Positions 44,232-53,789 are shown, numbered from the stretch's first letter. The stretch is 64,000 nt of DNA from Neisseriaceae bacterium TC5R-5 (GCA_020830965.2 JACCFC020000004.1:62001-126000), one strand, 5' to 3'. Numbers and translations are program-made. Notes: generated by a model not told the origin, from the sequence alone.

Positions 44232-44747
44232 ATGATCACGCTTAGCTACTTAACAGGCTATCCCCAACACCTACTAGAACGCATCCATGCACTAGTGGCG
44301 CAAAATCAGCTCGGCACCTGGTTGGAACAACAATACCCAGATGCTCATAATGTCCAAACGGATAAGGCGTTGTACCAGTATGTGGCCGAACTAAAACAAC
44401 GCTATCTGAGAAATACACCCGTAATAGCCAGAGTGCAATTTGACAATCAACAGCACCCTATGAAAGGCACACTGGGCACCAATACTTTCATCGCACGTGT
44501 GCAGGGAAGCAAACTCAAAAGTAAAAACGAAATCCGTATCGCCTCGTTGTTCCGTGATGCGCCGGAAGCATTTCTACGGATGATCGTAATACACGAGCTT
44601 TCACACTTAAAAGAAAAGGACCATAACAAAGCCTTCTATCAGTTGTGCTGCCATATGGAGCCGAACTACCATCAATTGGAATTTGGTATGCGTGTTTGGT
44701 TAAGCTGGCGTGAGTACAACAATAAGCTATCCTCAATGCCGAAGTGA
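44232..44747 (+). CDS. YgjP-like zinc metallopeptidase-domain protein
   Basis: 171 aa. VIHELSHLKEKDHNKAFY contains HExxH (His121, Glu122, His125) with a further His131, as in the YgjP/COG1451 (DUF45) group of M48-like minimal metallopeptidases. No signal peptide or membrane segment. The physiological substrate is unknown. A MITE copy follows about 100 bases downstream. Confidence 0.85.
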   Translation: MITLSYLTGYPQHLLERIHALVAQNQLGTWLEQQYPDAHNVQTDKALYQYVAELKQRYLRNTPVIARVQFDNQQHPMKGTLGTNTFIARVQGSKLKSKNEIRIASLFRDAPEAFLRMIVIHELSHLKEKDHNKAFYQLCCHMEPNYHQLEFGMRVWLSWREYNNKLSSMPK

Positions 44748-44852
44748 CAAAAGATGATAGGTATAAGCCAGCGACCCGAAGCCGCACTCATACGATTGTC
44801 CCCTACTTTTTTGATTCGCTGATTAAACATGTAGTTGATCATCCAGCCAAAC

Positions 44853-44958
44853 TTAGAGCCGCTAACAAAACCCCTGATCCAGCGTTGCGCCTCCTTGTCG
44901 TATCACAGCTACTGCGCCTTAGCTCAGGGGTTCTTCGAGCTCTTGTGAGCGGCTCTTA
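44853..44958 (-). mobile_element. MITE copy G (reverse), with TTA target duplication
   Basis: The element is 44856-44955 (100 bp) between TTA at 44853-44855 and TTA at 44956-44958. Termini are GAGCCGCTAACAAAACCCC and a matching ...GTGAGCGGCTC. The left third matches the reverse complement of copy A (CTGATCCAGCGTTGCGCCTCCTTG). The centre differs, so this is a separate subfamily. Confidence 0.85.
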
Positions 44959-45106
44959 GCCTGATGGCAGCATGACTAAACCGTGATAAAAAACCATCTT
45001 GCGAGTGGCGTTTTGCCAAAAGAAAATCAACATTGGCATGGAGCAAACACTTGTTCATGGCTAGCGTTGGTGAGTGTCTCGCCATATCAAAGAAAGAAAA
45101 TATTTC

Positions 45107-46453
45107 ATGCCTACCAATCCTGATGTCAGCAACGCTGCTGGCCACACTCTGCGTCGCGTTCTGTCCCTACCGGCTCTCGTTCTGTTTGGGTTGGTGTATA
45201 TGGTACCGTTAACCGTGTTTACCACTTATGGCGTGGTGACACAGATTAGTGGCGGCAGAACCGCTCTAGCCTATGCTGCCACGCTGCTGGCCATGCTGTT
45301 TACCGCACTATCGTATGGAGCGATGGTCAAGAAATACCCTAGCACGGGCTCGGCTTACGCTTATGCCAGCAAGAGCTTTGGCAGAACGCCAGGCTTTTTG
45401 GCTGGCTGGTCTTTGCTGCTGGACTATTTGTTTTTACCGATGATCAATTATTTAGTGATTGGTATTTACCTGCATCAGAGCATGCCGCAGATTCCAGTCT
45501 GGGTATTTATAGTCGCAGCGATCAGCTTAGTAACTGTGCTAAATATTATCGGTATCCAGTCAGTATCGCGCTTTGGCAATCTCCTGGTGGTGGCACAGAT
45601 AGTGTTTATCCTGGTTTTTATTGCCCTTGCCTGGCACACCTTACAGAAGCAGCCTTTACTGAATCTGGCCACGCCGTTCTTAGGTGATAACAGCGCACCA
45701 GGCTGGTCGCCACTACTGGCTGGTGCCGCCATTTTATGCCTGTCTTTTCTTGGCTTTGATGCCGTATCTACGATGGCAGAGGAAGCCCGTAGGCCGGAGC
45801 GCGATATTCCGCTGGCCGTGATATTTACCACCATCAGCGCCGGTGTTCTGTTTATCTTATTGGCAACTGTCAGCCAGCTGATATTACCAGGCAGCCATTT
45901 TCAGCAGGTTGATACCGCAGCCAATGAAATCATGCAGGCCTTGGCTGGCAAGATGCTGGTCGCATTTTTTACCGCTACCTATGTTGCCGGTGCCTGTGGT
46001 TCGGCACTTGCTTCACAAGCGTCCGTCTCACGAATACTGTATTGCATGGGACGAGATGGTGTCTTACCCCGGTCGCTGTTCGGGCGCTTGTCCGGTCGTT
46101 TTCAGACACCAGTTTGTGCGATTGTCCTGGTATCAGCGGTATCACTGCTAGCACTGGTGATTAGCCTAGAAACGCTGGCCTCACTCATCAGCTTTGGAGC
46201 GCTGGTAGCCTTCTCAACGGTGAATCTGGCGGTGATCAAAAGCTATCTGCTGGATGGTGGCAGACATTCGCTTGGCGCTTACCTACGTTATGGGCTGTTG
46301 CCACTGATTGGTTTTACGCTGATTGCCTGGCTATGGACCAGCTTGTCCACCCTAACATTGCAAATAGGCATGGGCTGGCTGCTGCTGGGGAGCACTTATT
46401 ACCTGTTTTTCCTCAGGCGCAAGCAGCTCAACCCACAACAGGCCTTCAACTGA
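45107..46453 (+). CDS. APC-family amino acid/polyamine permease (PuuP-like)
   Basis: 448 aa from the ATG at 45107, preceded by AAAGAAAGAAAA; a GTG at 45074 is an alternative. About 12 helices. LPALVLFGLVYMVPLTVFTTYG, STGSAYAYASKSFG and FLGFDAVSTMAEEARRPERDIP are APC motifs, the last especially like the putrescine importer PuuP. Putrescine or another amine is plausible as substrate. It is convergent with ktrA, separated by a strong hairpin. Confidence 0.83.
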   Translation: MPTNPDVSNAAGHTLRRVLSLPALVLFGLVYMVPLTVFTTYGVVTQISGGRTALAYAATLLAMLFTALSYGAMVKKYPSTGSAYAYASKSFGRTPGFLAGWSLLLDYLFLPMINYLVIGIYLHQSMPQIPVWVFIVAAISLVTVLNIIGIQSVSRFGNLLVVAQIVFILVFIALAWHTLQKQPLLNLATPFLGDNSAPGWSPLLAGAAILCLSFLGFDAVSTMAEEARRPERDIPLAVIFTTISAGVLFILLATVSQLILPGSHFQQVDTAANEIMQALAGKMLVAFFTATYVAGACGSALASQASVSRILYCMGRDGVLPRSLFGRLSGRFQTPVCAIVLVSAVSLLALVISLETLASLISFGALVAFSTVNLAVIKSYLLDGGRHSLGAYLRYGLLPLIGFTLIAWLWTSLSTLTLQIGMGWLLLGSTYYLFFLRRKQLNPQQAFN

Positions 46454-46546
46454 TGCCTACTCCCAAGCTGTTCGTACCAGCCCTAGGAGCGCACCACCAA
46501 TCTCAGAACAAGAATTTCCACCGATACTCCGACCACTGCAACCAAA

Positions 46547-46590
46547 GCCGCCCCGGAATTCAGCCCAAACAGGCTGAATTCCGGGGCGGC
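46547..46590. terminator. Perfect 19-bp hairpin between convergent genes
   Basis: GCCGCCCCGGAATTCAGCC at 46547-46565 and its exact complement at 46572-46590 enclose a CAAACA loop. It lies 93 bases after the permease stop and 19 bases after the ktrA stop, so a bidirectional terminator is likely, although neither side has a good T-run. Confidence 0.65.
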
Positions 46591-46609
46591 AGCCACTTGC
46601 CTCTAGAGG

Positions 46610-47305
46610 CTATGCCTTACTATCGCCAGCGAGCCTCTCAATAGCCTGCACCGGGCCAGAAACAATCAGCAAATCATCAGGCAAAACAACAGTAGTGGAT
46701 TTGGCATGCTCAAAACCCTCGTTCAAGTGCTTGACCGCCACCACCGTTACCCCAAATTTCTCACGCAGATCAGACTCAGCCAACGAACAGTTAATCATCT
46801 GTCCAGGAACATGAATTTCGGCAACAGCAAAGCCACCATCAAACTCAATAAAATCCATCATTGTTCCGGTAATCAGATGAGCTACTCGCTCCCCCATTTC
46901 CACCTCCGGATACACCACATGATGAGCACCAATACGCTGAGCGATATGACCATGCTCCGTCGTCATGGCCTTTACCCAAATATCCTTCACACCGAGCTCG
47001 GTCAAGGCCACAATCGTCATCAAGCTGGCGGCTAAATCCGAACCCATGCTGACGATGGCATGCGTAAAATCGGCCACGCCCAGTTGCTTCATCACATTCA
47101 CATTACTTGCATCTGCCTGCACCGCATGGGTCAGCGTCTCTGCCCAAAGCTGTACCGGTTCAACAGCCTTATCTACTCCCATTACTTCGTGTCCCAAACG
47201 CATAAGAGACTGTGAAACAGAGCTACCAAAACGTCCTAATCCAATTACAACCACACTGCCAGTTTTGGCAGAGGACCGCTTATCTTTAAATAATTTATCC
47301 AACAA
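46610..47305 (-). CDS. ktrA: K+ uptake regulatory protein KtrA (RCK domain)
   Basis: 231 aa. An N-terminal Rossmann RCK_N domain has VVVIGLGRFGSSV (about residues 18-30) and the acidic MGVDKA strand end for nucleotide binding. A RCK_C domain follows (about 145-225). An octameric ring of KtrA gates KtrB in response to ATP/ADP. It overlaps the end of ktrB by 11 bases, forming a ktrB-ktrA operon. Confidence 0.92.
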   Translation of the reverse strand: MLDKLFKDKRSSAKTGSVVVIGLGRFGSSVSQSLMRLGHEVMGVDKAVEPVQLWAETLTHAVQADASNVNVMKQLGVADFTHAIVSMGSDLAASLMTIVALTELGVKDIWVKAMTTEHGHIAQRIGAHHVVYPEVEMGERVAHLITGTMMDFIEFDGGFAVAEIHVPGQMINCSLAESDLREKFGVTVVAVKHLNEGFEHAKSTTVVLPDDLLIVSGPVQAIERLAGDSKA

Positions 47306-48638
47306 TGGGATGCTCCTCTGGGTATCGGTAAGGCATGTTTCGTTCGACTAATATCAGTGATACGGCAAGCGTAATAGTCCCGATACGTCCTACATACATT
47401 AATAGCGCCAGCATAAGCTGGCCGGAAGGAGGAAGGTCGGCGGTAATGCCTGTAGACAAGCCAACCGTACCAAACGCGGATATCACTTCGAAAATGACTT
47501 TATCCGTTGGAAAATCGCTCACCCGCAGCAGCACCAAGGTGGCAATAGTCACCAGACTGCTACCAAGCAGCAGTACCGTAATAGCCTGGCGTTGTACCGA
47601 TGAGCTGATACGACGCCCAAACGCTTCGCTATCACCGCGCCCACGAATTTCGGCTAGCACCAGTAAAACCAGGATGGCAACAGTACCCACCTTGACCCCC
47701 CCAGCCGTGCCCGCACTACCACCGCCGATAAACATCAGCAAATAATGCACCCCCCAGCTCTCATGGGTCATGGCAGCGATATCAATAGAGTTAAACCCTG
47801 CTGTCCGCGCCGATACCGAGGCAAAAGCTGCAGAAAGCAATTTGTGCCACAAGGGCATATCACCTAGTGTCTTGGGGTTTGACCACTCGGCCAATAAGAT
47901 GGCAACAAAACCGACTACTAGGAGTATCGCCGTCCCCCAAAGAGTCAACTTAGTATGCAGAGACCAATGTCGGGGATCGAAAAATTTATTACGTAAATTA
48001 TGCAAAACAGGAAAGCCAATACCTCCTACAATAATTCCCAGCATCACCGGCAACAAAATAAGTGCATCGGAGGAGTAACTCATTAAACTGTCGGAATAAA
48101 TAGAGAAACCAGCATTATTGAAAGCTGAGATTGCATGAAACAATCCACTCCAAATGGCTTCATGCCACGGGTGGTCATAAGTGAAATGGAACCTGAGTGT
48201 AAGCAATAATGCGATTAATAACTCCGATGCGCCGGTCACCACAAATACCAGCTTGGCAACACTGGACACTTCCCCCAAGCCGATAAAACCAGACACTCGC
48301 GTTTCAACCTGAGTAATTAGCTTGGTCTGAAGCCGTAATGAGCGATTGACCATCAAACCAAGTAGCGTTGCAGTGGTCATCATGCCAAAGCCACCAATTT
48401 GGAACAAAAGCATGATGATGGTTTGGCCAAATGTAGACCAGTAGCTGCCGGTATCAACCACCACCAGGCCAGTGACACACACCGCCGAGACGGCGGTAAA
48501 AAAAGCCGTCAACCATGGCACCACCTGCCCGCTAGCATGAGCGATGGGAAGCATCAACAGCAGTGTGCCGAGCATGATCACGGAGAGAAAACTGAGGGCA
48601 ACGATCCGGGTAGGATGCAATAAAGTTTTCATATGCAC
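47295..48638 (-). CDS. ktrB: K+/Na+ uptake transporter KtrB, intact copy
   Basis: 447 aa, full length, with four M1-P-M2 repeats. Selectivity-filter loops appear as TAVSAVCVTGL, SAFNNAGFS, ASVSARTAGFNS and SAFGTVGLSTG, each with the conserved Gly. Met3 is an alternative start. Only 64 bases of its original upstream region remain before foreign AT-rich DNA begins, so its promoter may be altered; the rest of the original upstream sequence now sits behind the duplicate copy at 50483. Confidence 0.93.
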   Translation of the reverse strand: MHMKTLLHPTRIVALSFLSVIMLGTLLLMLPIAHASGQVVPWLTAFFTAVSAVCVTGLVVVDTGSYWSTFGQTIIMLLFQIGGFGMMTTATLLGLMVNRSLRLQTKLITQVETRVSGFIGLGEVSSVAKLVFVVTGASELLIALLLTLRFHFTYDHPWHEAIWSGLFHAISAFNNAGFSIYSDSLMSYSSDALILLPVMLGIIVGGIGFPVLHNLRNKFFDPRHWSLHTKLTLWGTAILLVVGFVAILLAEWSNPKTLGDMPLWHKLLSAAFASVSARTAGFNSIDIAAMTHESWGVHYLLMFIGGGSAGTAGGVKVGTVAILVLLVLAEIRGRGDSEAFGRRISSSVQRQAITVLLLGSSLVTIATLVLLRVSDFPTDKVIFEVISAFGTVGLSTGITADLPPSGQLMLALLMYVGRIGTITLAVSLILVERNMPYRYPEEHPIVG

Positions 48639-48702
48639 ACGTTATAGACAAATACATGAAGGGAAGTTAACTTAAAACCCATCAATTATAACGCGGAAAG
48701 TT
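48102..48702. repeat. Direct repeat, left copy (ktrB 5' part plus leader)
   Basis: 601 bases match 49943-50546 with a few substitutions (for example C/T in GTTTCAACCTGAG and A/G in GTTGCAGTGG) and a 3-base ATT difference at the inner edge. The repeat covers codons 1-179 of ktrB and 64 bases upstream of it. Confidence 0.97.
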
Positions 48703-49561
48703 TTTTTGATATTTTACTTTCGGACTTAACTTTTAAATTATAATTTTTTAAATCTTCAAAAAACTTACCCATTAACCCATTACCCTCTATTTCAAAATAA
48801 TTAATTAAATCTGAATGTTTATACGTCATTATGGTAAAAATACTTTCTTCAGTACCCATATAACCTTCCTGCAATGTGGATAACAACAACCCATAATAAA
48901 TTGAGTTCATATTTGAAATAGATTCTTTTGGTCCACCAAAAAAACCCGCTCTTGCAACTTTGTTGACTTTATCACCAGCAATTGAATTTAATTTATTGTA
49001 CTCAAATCCGTGTATTTCTGTACTCGCTTTATATGGAAAACAAACAAAAGAAAATTTTGAAATATATTTTTCTAAATTATTTAAGACTTTGTCGTGAGTA
49101 AAATATCTGGAGTGTATGGTATTTGTTAATCCCGCATCAATCCAAAACATATATTTTGAATCAAATCTATCTATGATTTTGGCGTCGTGTAATAAAAACA
49201 TTTTAGACATAACCAATGGGTTATACATTTCAAGTTTTGCCTGAGTTGAATCTGTCAACCAATCCACCTGATTATACCAACTCGGATTATTTCTAATATC
49301 TTGAATTAAATGATAATAATCATTAAGTCTAAACCAATCCAATGACCTTAAAATAAATTGAGTATTTTCAGAAACTCTATATTCTTTAACAAAAGAACGA
49401 AGTTCTTCGTCTCCAAATATTATCATATTCTCATCAACTTTCAAAAGTTGTTTGAATTTATCCAAATATTGTTCAAATGAACGACTCCAACCTTCAGTCA
49501 GATTACCTCTACCCAAATCCCATAAACCTGTTACTAATGTTATTTTGCTCATAAATTTCAT
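48686..49561 (-). CDS. HtrL/YibB (WlaTC)-family glycosyltransferase-like protein, horizontally acquired
   Basis: 291 aa from the ATG at 49561, with AGAAGAA 5 bases before it; Met4 (49552) begins the typical MSKITLVTGLWDLGRG. Features of the HtrL/WlaTC family: the TLVTGLWDLGRG start, MYNPLVMSKMFLLHDA, MFWIDAGLTNTIH with a DxD-like acidic site, and ARAGFFGGPK. Members act on lipooligosaccharide or capsule. Base composition is far more AT-rich than all neighbours. The last six codons and the stop lie in the ktrB-leader repeat, so the natural C-terminus may be missing by a few residues. Confidence 0.8.
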   Translation of the reverse strand: MKFMSKITLVTGLWDLGRGNLTEGWSRSFEQYLDKFKQLLKVDENMIIFGDEELRSFVKEYRVSENTQFILRSLDWFRLNDYYHLIQDIRNNPSWYNQVDWLTDSTQAKLEMYNPLVMSKMFLLHDAKIIDRFDSKYMFWIDAGLTNTIHSRYFTHDKVLNNLEKYISKFSFVCFPYKASTEIHGFEYNKLNSIAGDKVNKVARAGFFGGPKESISNMNSIYYGLLLSTLQEGYMGTEESIFTIMTYKHSDLINYFEIEGNGLMGKFFEDLKNYNLKVKSESKISKKLSAL

Positions 49562-49942
49562 TTAATTCTTCTAAAATTTTATAAAAATTTTTTTATTGCT
49601 AACATACTCCTGCATATTTTCTATATCAGGATATTTTTTCATTTTCATGTCACTAAACATCAAATTTAAACATGTTAAACAATTCTTCATGACCCCTAAA
49701 AATTAAAGTCATTATATCTTCTTCGTGATAAACTTTACTCTCTTCGAGATTCACCTCATAACCGCACTCTTAAATAACTCAACAACCATATTCCATAGCT
49801 GTTTTTTCACAAAATAATGTATTAACAACATAGCAATTTCTATTATAATTAAAAAATATTTATTATTTTTTGGCGATTATTGAAAATTTATCTTCGGTTT
49901 TTTGTATCAGATTTTTTAAAAAATTTTTATTAAATAAAAAAC
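49562..49942 (-). other. AT-rich inserted DNA with coding remnants
   Basis: No complete gene. On the minus strand there are three short frames: 49863-49931, coding a peptide like a protein C-terminus (FLKNLIQKTEDKFSIIAKK then stop); 49653-49769 (EESKVYHEEDIMTLIFRGHEE and then stop); and 49571-49648, a 25-codon frame just before the HtrL-type gene. They look like pieces of surface-polysaccharide genes of an AT-rich donor. Confidence 0.5.
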
Positions 49943-50482
49943 AGAGAAACCAGCATTATTATTGAAAGCTGAGATTGCATGAAACAATCCACTCCAAATG
50001 GCTTCATGCCACGGGTGGTCATAAGTGAAATGGAACCTGAGTGTAAGCAATAATGCGATTAATAACTCCGATGCGCCGGTCACCACAAATACCAGCTTGG
50101 CAACACTGGACACTTCCCCCAAGCCGATAAAACCAGACACTCGCGTTTCAACTTGAGTAATTAGCTTGGTCTGAAGCCGTAATGAGCGATTGACCATCAA
50201 ACCAAGTAGCGTTGCGGTGGTCATCATGCCAAAGCCACCAATTTGGAACAAAAGCATGATGATGGTTTGGCCAAATGTAGACCAGTAGCTGCCGGTATCA
50301 ACCACCACCAGGCCAGTGACACACACCGCCGAGACGGCGGTAAAAAAAGCCGTCAACCATGGCACCACCTGCCCGCTAGCATGAGCGATGGGAAGCATCA
50401 ACAGCAGTGTGCCGAGCATGATCACGGAGAGAAAACTGAGGGCAACGATCCGGGTAGGATGCAATAAAGTTTTCATATGCAC
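49916..50482 (-). pseudogene. ktrB': Truncated duplicate of ktrB
   Basis: Codons 1-177 equal those of the intact ktrB at 47295-48638. The next codons gain one Asn (SAFNNNAGFS) and then run into AT-rich DNA (VFYLIKIF and stop). Only the first of the four pore repeats and part of the second remain, so it cannot form a channel. It retains the original ktrB leader on its 5' side. Confidence 0.93.
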
Positions 50483-50546
50483 ACGTTATAGACAAATACA
50501 TGAAGGGAAGTTAACTTAAAACCCATCAATTATAACGCGGAAAGTT
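49943..50546. repeat. Direct repeat, right copy
   Basis: 604 bases, about 99% identical to 48102-48702. Identity ends at the same GCGGAAAGTT; the left copy then continues into the AT-rich insert and the right copy into host-like DNA. Confidence 0.97.
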
Positions 50547-50822
50547 CTTTACCAACTATAGCGACTGTCATGGTGCTTTTTACAGCCTGCTCTGCCGCAC
50601 GCATCACCTATTGCAGCAAGGCTTGCAAAATGTGCTGCGCTAAGCTGACAAAAGGCAAGCTAGCCGGTCACGACGCCGAGGCAATTCTATGGCGATGTCC
50701 AATACACAGCGGCCGTGCTCCAACAAAATTACCCGATCAGCCAACCCGGAAAAAGCAGCAAAGGAGCAACTATGGCAATAAATACGGTATGTGTTTAAAC
50801 CGACTTGGCATGGTACCTCCGT
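50547..50822. other. Intergenic region with degenerate coding traces
   Basis: Short plus-strand frames are present, none with a recognisable product. The long frame that continues to 51217 is antisense to ssuD. A GGAGCAACTATGG at 50763-50775 looks like a ribosome site and start, but the frame is closed after eight codons. Confidence 0.4.
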
Positions 50823-51950
50823 TTATGAGGCAAGAGCCAGAGCGACCGGGTTGTGCTGATGTGCCACCAGTTCGCCATGTGCCCCGGTTCCCTGTTGTTG
50901 CCGCCCAGGCAAATGCGGGAAGAGCAGCTCGGCAACACGATAAGCCTCGTCTAGGTGCGGATAGCCGGAGAAGACGAAAGTCTCAACCCCCAAAGCCGCA
51001 TACTCCTGCATACGCTGCGCCACCGTCGGACCATCGCCCACCAAGGCGGTACCGGCACCACCACGCGCCAAGCCAACCCCGGCCCATAAATTGGGGGCAA
51101 TTTCCAGCTGGTCACGGCGGCCACCATGCAGTGCAGCCATCCGACGCTGCCCTTCCGAATCGGTCGCTGCCAGCGTTTTCTGCGCACGGGCAATCGTTGC
51201 CTCATCCAGACGGCTAATCAGCCGCTCGGCTTCTGCCCAAGCCTCCTCATTGGTTTCACGCACAATCACATGCAGACGAATACCAAAGCGCACACTGCGA
51301 CCATATTGCGCAGCTTTGCTGCGAACATCGTCAATTTTGCGTGCAACATCTTCCAATGGCTCGCCCCAGCTCAGATAAACATCGACATGCTCTGCCGCCA
51401 GCTCATGCGCCGCTGGTGAAGAGCCGCCAAAATATAAAGGCGGGTAAGTGTGGCTGGTGGTCGGGAAAAACTGCTGCGCGCCCTGCACCTTGATGTATTT
51501 GCCATCCAGATCAATCTTCTCGCCAGCCAGTACCCCCTTCCACACCTGTAAAAACTCGGCCGCGGCTTCGTAGCGCTCATCATGAGCCAGCCAGCAACCG
51601 TCGGCCTGTAAATCCGCCGGATCACCGCCAGCGACCACATTCACCAGCAAACGACCGCCAGAATGGCGATCAAAACTGGCTGCCATCCGGGCGGCGACGG
51701 TGGGCGACATGATGCCAGGGCGCACCGCCACCAGAAACTTCAAGCGTTTGGTCAATGGAATCAGGCTGGAAGCGGTTACCCAGGGGTCTTCGCAAGAGCG
51801 GCCAGTCGGAATCAGTGCACCATCAAAACCTAGGCTATCAGCCGCGCGTGCTATCTGCGCCAGATAATCATGATCAACCACGCGGGCGGAATCACTACTG
51901 CCTAGATAACGTCCATCACCATGTGTGGGGAAAAACCAGAAAAGCTGCAT
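50823..51950 (-). CDS. ssuD: FMNH2-dependent alkanesulfonate monooxygenase
   Basis: 375 aa from the ATG at 51950, with CAGGAG 9 bases upstream; the frame opens at 51971. SsuD cleaves sulfite from alkanesulfonates with reduced FMN from SsuE. The luciferase-like TIM barrel shows [21 protein letters not shown] ([11 protein letters not shown] is the key part), [18 protein letters not shown] and the arginine/histidine segment [10 protein letters not shown]. The C-terminus contains [14 protein letters not shown]. It follows ssuE with a 1-base gap. Confidence 0.93.
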   Translation of the reverse strand: MQLFWFFPTHGDGRYLGSSDSARVVDHDYLAQIARAADSLGFDGALIPTGRSCEDPWVTASSLIPLTKRLKFLVAVRPGIMSPTVAARMAASFDRHSGGRLLVNVVAGGDPADLQADGCWLAHDERYEAAAEFLQVWKGVLAGEKIDLDGKYIKVQGAQQFFPTTSHTYPPLYFGGSSPAAHELAAEHVDVYLSWGEPLEDVARKIDDVRSKAAQYGRSVRFGIRLHVIVRETNEEAWAEAERLISRLDEATIARAQKTLAATDSEGQRRMAALHGGRRDQLEIAPNLWAGVGLARGGAGTALVGDGPTVAQRMQEYAALGVETFVFSGYPHLDEAYRVAELLFPHLPGRQQQGTGAHGELVAHQHNPVALALAS

Positions 51951-51951
51951 A

Positions 51952-52569
51952 TCATTTACTCCTGAGTACACTGAAAAGAGAGAGGAAGCGATCAGACATC
52001 AATGGAAGCGGTGGTGGCGGGACAAAACGTTTAATTTCACGGCCAGCCAGCAGTTGTTGGCTAAAATCCGCAGCTGCCTCGTGTAAACGCTTGCGCAAAC
52101 CTCCTTCTAACTGGATAGGGCCATCCTGTACCCGGCTAACCTGACTATCCACCGCAAACACGCCTTGATGGATAACGCTGGCTTTTAAAGCCGTCAGCAC
52201 CGGCTTCAAGGCGTAATCCAGCGCCAATAAATGGCTGAGCGAACCACCGCTCACCAGCGGCAATACCGGCTTGCCCTCCAAGCCACCAGCCGGGATTAAA
52301 TCCAGCAGCACCTTGAGTGCGCCGGCATAGGCCGCCTTGTAGACCGGCGTGACTATCATGATGCCGCTGGCCTGCTGCACTTGCTGCAGAAAAGCCTTCA
52401 CTGTCGGTGCGCTGAAGTCACCATACAACAAAGCCTGAGGTGGAAAGTCATAGACCGATACCTTGCTGGTCTCGATATGATTTTGCTCCAACAAAGTCGC
52501 CACATAATCGGCCAATTGCGTGGTACGAGAGTGACGACTGGGGCTGCCGCAAATCGCTAATATTTTCAT
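51952..52569 (-). CDS. ssuE: NAD(P)H-dependent FMN reductase
   Basis: 205 aa from the ATG at 52569; the frame extends to 52707 but the flavodoxin-like fold begins [32 protein letters not shown] and [22 protein letters not shown] are the FMN-binding segments of the SsuE/MsuE group. It supplies FMNH2 to SsuD. Transport genes ssuABC are not in the window. Confidence 0.9.
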   Translation of the reverse strand: MKILAICGSPSRHSRTTQLADYVATLLEQNHIETSKVSVYDFPPQALLYGDFSAPTVKAFLQQVQQASGIMIVTPVYKAAYAGALKVLLDLIPAGGLEGKPVLPLVSGGSLSHLLALDYALKPVLTALKASVIHQGVFAVDSQVSRVQDGPIQLEGGLRKRLHEAAADFSQQLLAGREIKRFVPPPPLPLMSDRFLSLFSVLRSK

Positions 52570-52770
52570 GATCGCACAATGATATTTGGGTGAAGTTGCA
52601 ACTGTAGCAGCGGCCAACAGGCGACCAAAGCAAGAAAATCTGCATAGCTTTGCAGGAAAATAGCGAATAAAAAGCCGCAGCCATTTATCGAATAAGTAAG
52701 GAAGCAATCATTCTTTTCGAACCGGCAAAAATGAAAATACCATGCGCTTCTTTGTCAGAACAAAGCCGCC

Positions 52771-53700
52771 ATGAACTTTCAGCAACTGCGCATCGTCAGA
52801 GAAACCGTCCGCCAGAATTTTAATCTGACCGCCGTAGCTCAGGTTCTGTTTACCTCCGCCTCCGGCGTCAGCAAACATATCAAGGATCTGGAAAATGAAC
52901 TGGGGGTGGAGCTGTTTATCCGTAAAGGCAAGCGCCTGCTGGCATTAAGTGAACCGGGCAAGGAGCTGCTTGGCATGGTGGAACGGGTATTGCTGGACAC
53001 CAGTAATATCAAGCGGCTGGCAGAGCAATACAGCCAGCGCGATGAAGGCCAGCTCAGCATCGCCACCACCCATACTCAAGCACGTTATGCACTGCCACCC
53101 GTCATTAGCCGCTTCAAACAGGCCTTCCCCAAGGTACAGCTGGTGCTACACCAGGCCAGCCCGCAAGAACTGGTACGTCTGCTGCTCAATGGCGACGCCG
53201 ATATCGGTATCGCGACCGAAGCGGTAGCGGCAGTGGACGAGTTAGTCTCCTTCCCCTATTACCACTGGCACCACAGCGTGATTGCCCCTGTCGATCACCC
53301 CTTACACCAGCAGACCTTGAGCTTGCAGACACTCGCCAACTATCCGCTGATCACCTACCACCAAGGCTTTACCGGGCGCTCCGAAATCGACCAGGCCTTC
53401 AACGCAGCCGGGCTGAACGTCGATATCGTCATGTCAGCCCTGGACGCTGATGTGATCAAAACCTATGTGGCGCTTGGTATGGGCGTCGGCATCATCGCCG
53501 CCATGGCCATGGAAAACCACCACGACACCCAAGTACAAGCCATCAAGGCCCCACCGCTGTTTGCACAGCAAACCGCTCGTATCGCCATTCATCGCGGCCA
53601 TTATCTGCGTGGTTTTGCCTATCACTTCATTCAACTGTGTGCAGCGGATTTAAGCGAAGACATCATCCGGCAACAACTACACCCGACAGAGCTGATTTGA
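52771..53700 (+). CDS. CysB/Cbl-type LysR regulator of sulfur metabolism
   Basis: 309 aa. MNFQQLRIVRETVRQNFNL, then ALFTSASGVSKHIKDLE-like (VLFTSASGVSKHIKDLEN) and VELFIRKGKRLLALSEPG match the CysB winged helix. IATTHTQARYALPPVISRFKQ is the CysB effector-binding (sulfate/thiosulfate/O-acetylserine) signature. Divergent from ssuED across a 201-base spacer, so the pair is a likely target and is probably induced on sulfate starvation. The Rieske cluster begins 180 bases after its stop. Confidence 0.92.
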   Translation: MNFQQLRIVRETVRQNFNLTAVAQVLFTSASGVSKHIKDLENELGVELFIRKGKRLLALSEPGKELLGMVERVLLDTSNIKRLAEQYSQRDEGQLSIATTHTQARYALPPVISRFKQAFPKVQLVLHQASPQELVRLLLNGDADIGIATEAVAAVDELVSFPYYHWHHSVIAPVDHPLHQQTLSLQTLANYPLITYHQGFTGRSEIDQAFNAAGLNVDIVMSALDADVIKTYVALGMGVGIIAAMAMENHHDTQVQAIKAPPLFAQQTARIAIHRGHYLRGFAYHFIQLCAADLSEDIIRQQLHPTELI

Positions 53701-53789
53701 TGTCGTATTAGAGCCGTCAGGGTCAACAACTACCGCCTCCATCAGCCATGCCCATGACAAAGCGGCAATAAAATTTTCATGCCATACAA

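Noticed and set aside
50570-51217. Plus-strand 215-codon frame
   Set aside because: Most of it is antisense to ssuD, which has clear family motifs; the rest is in a degenerate spacer.
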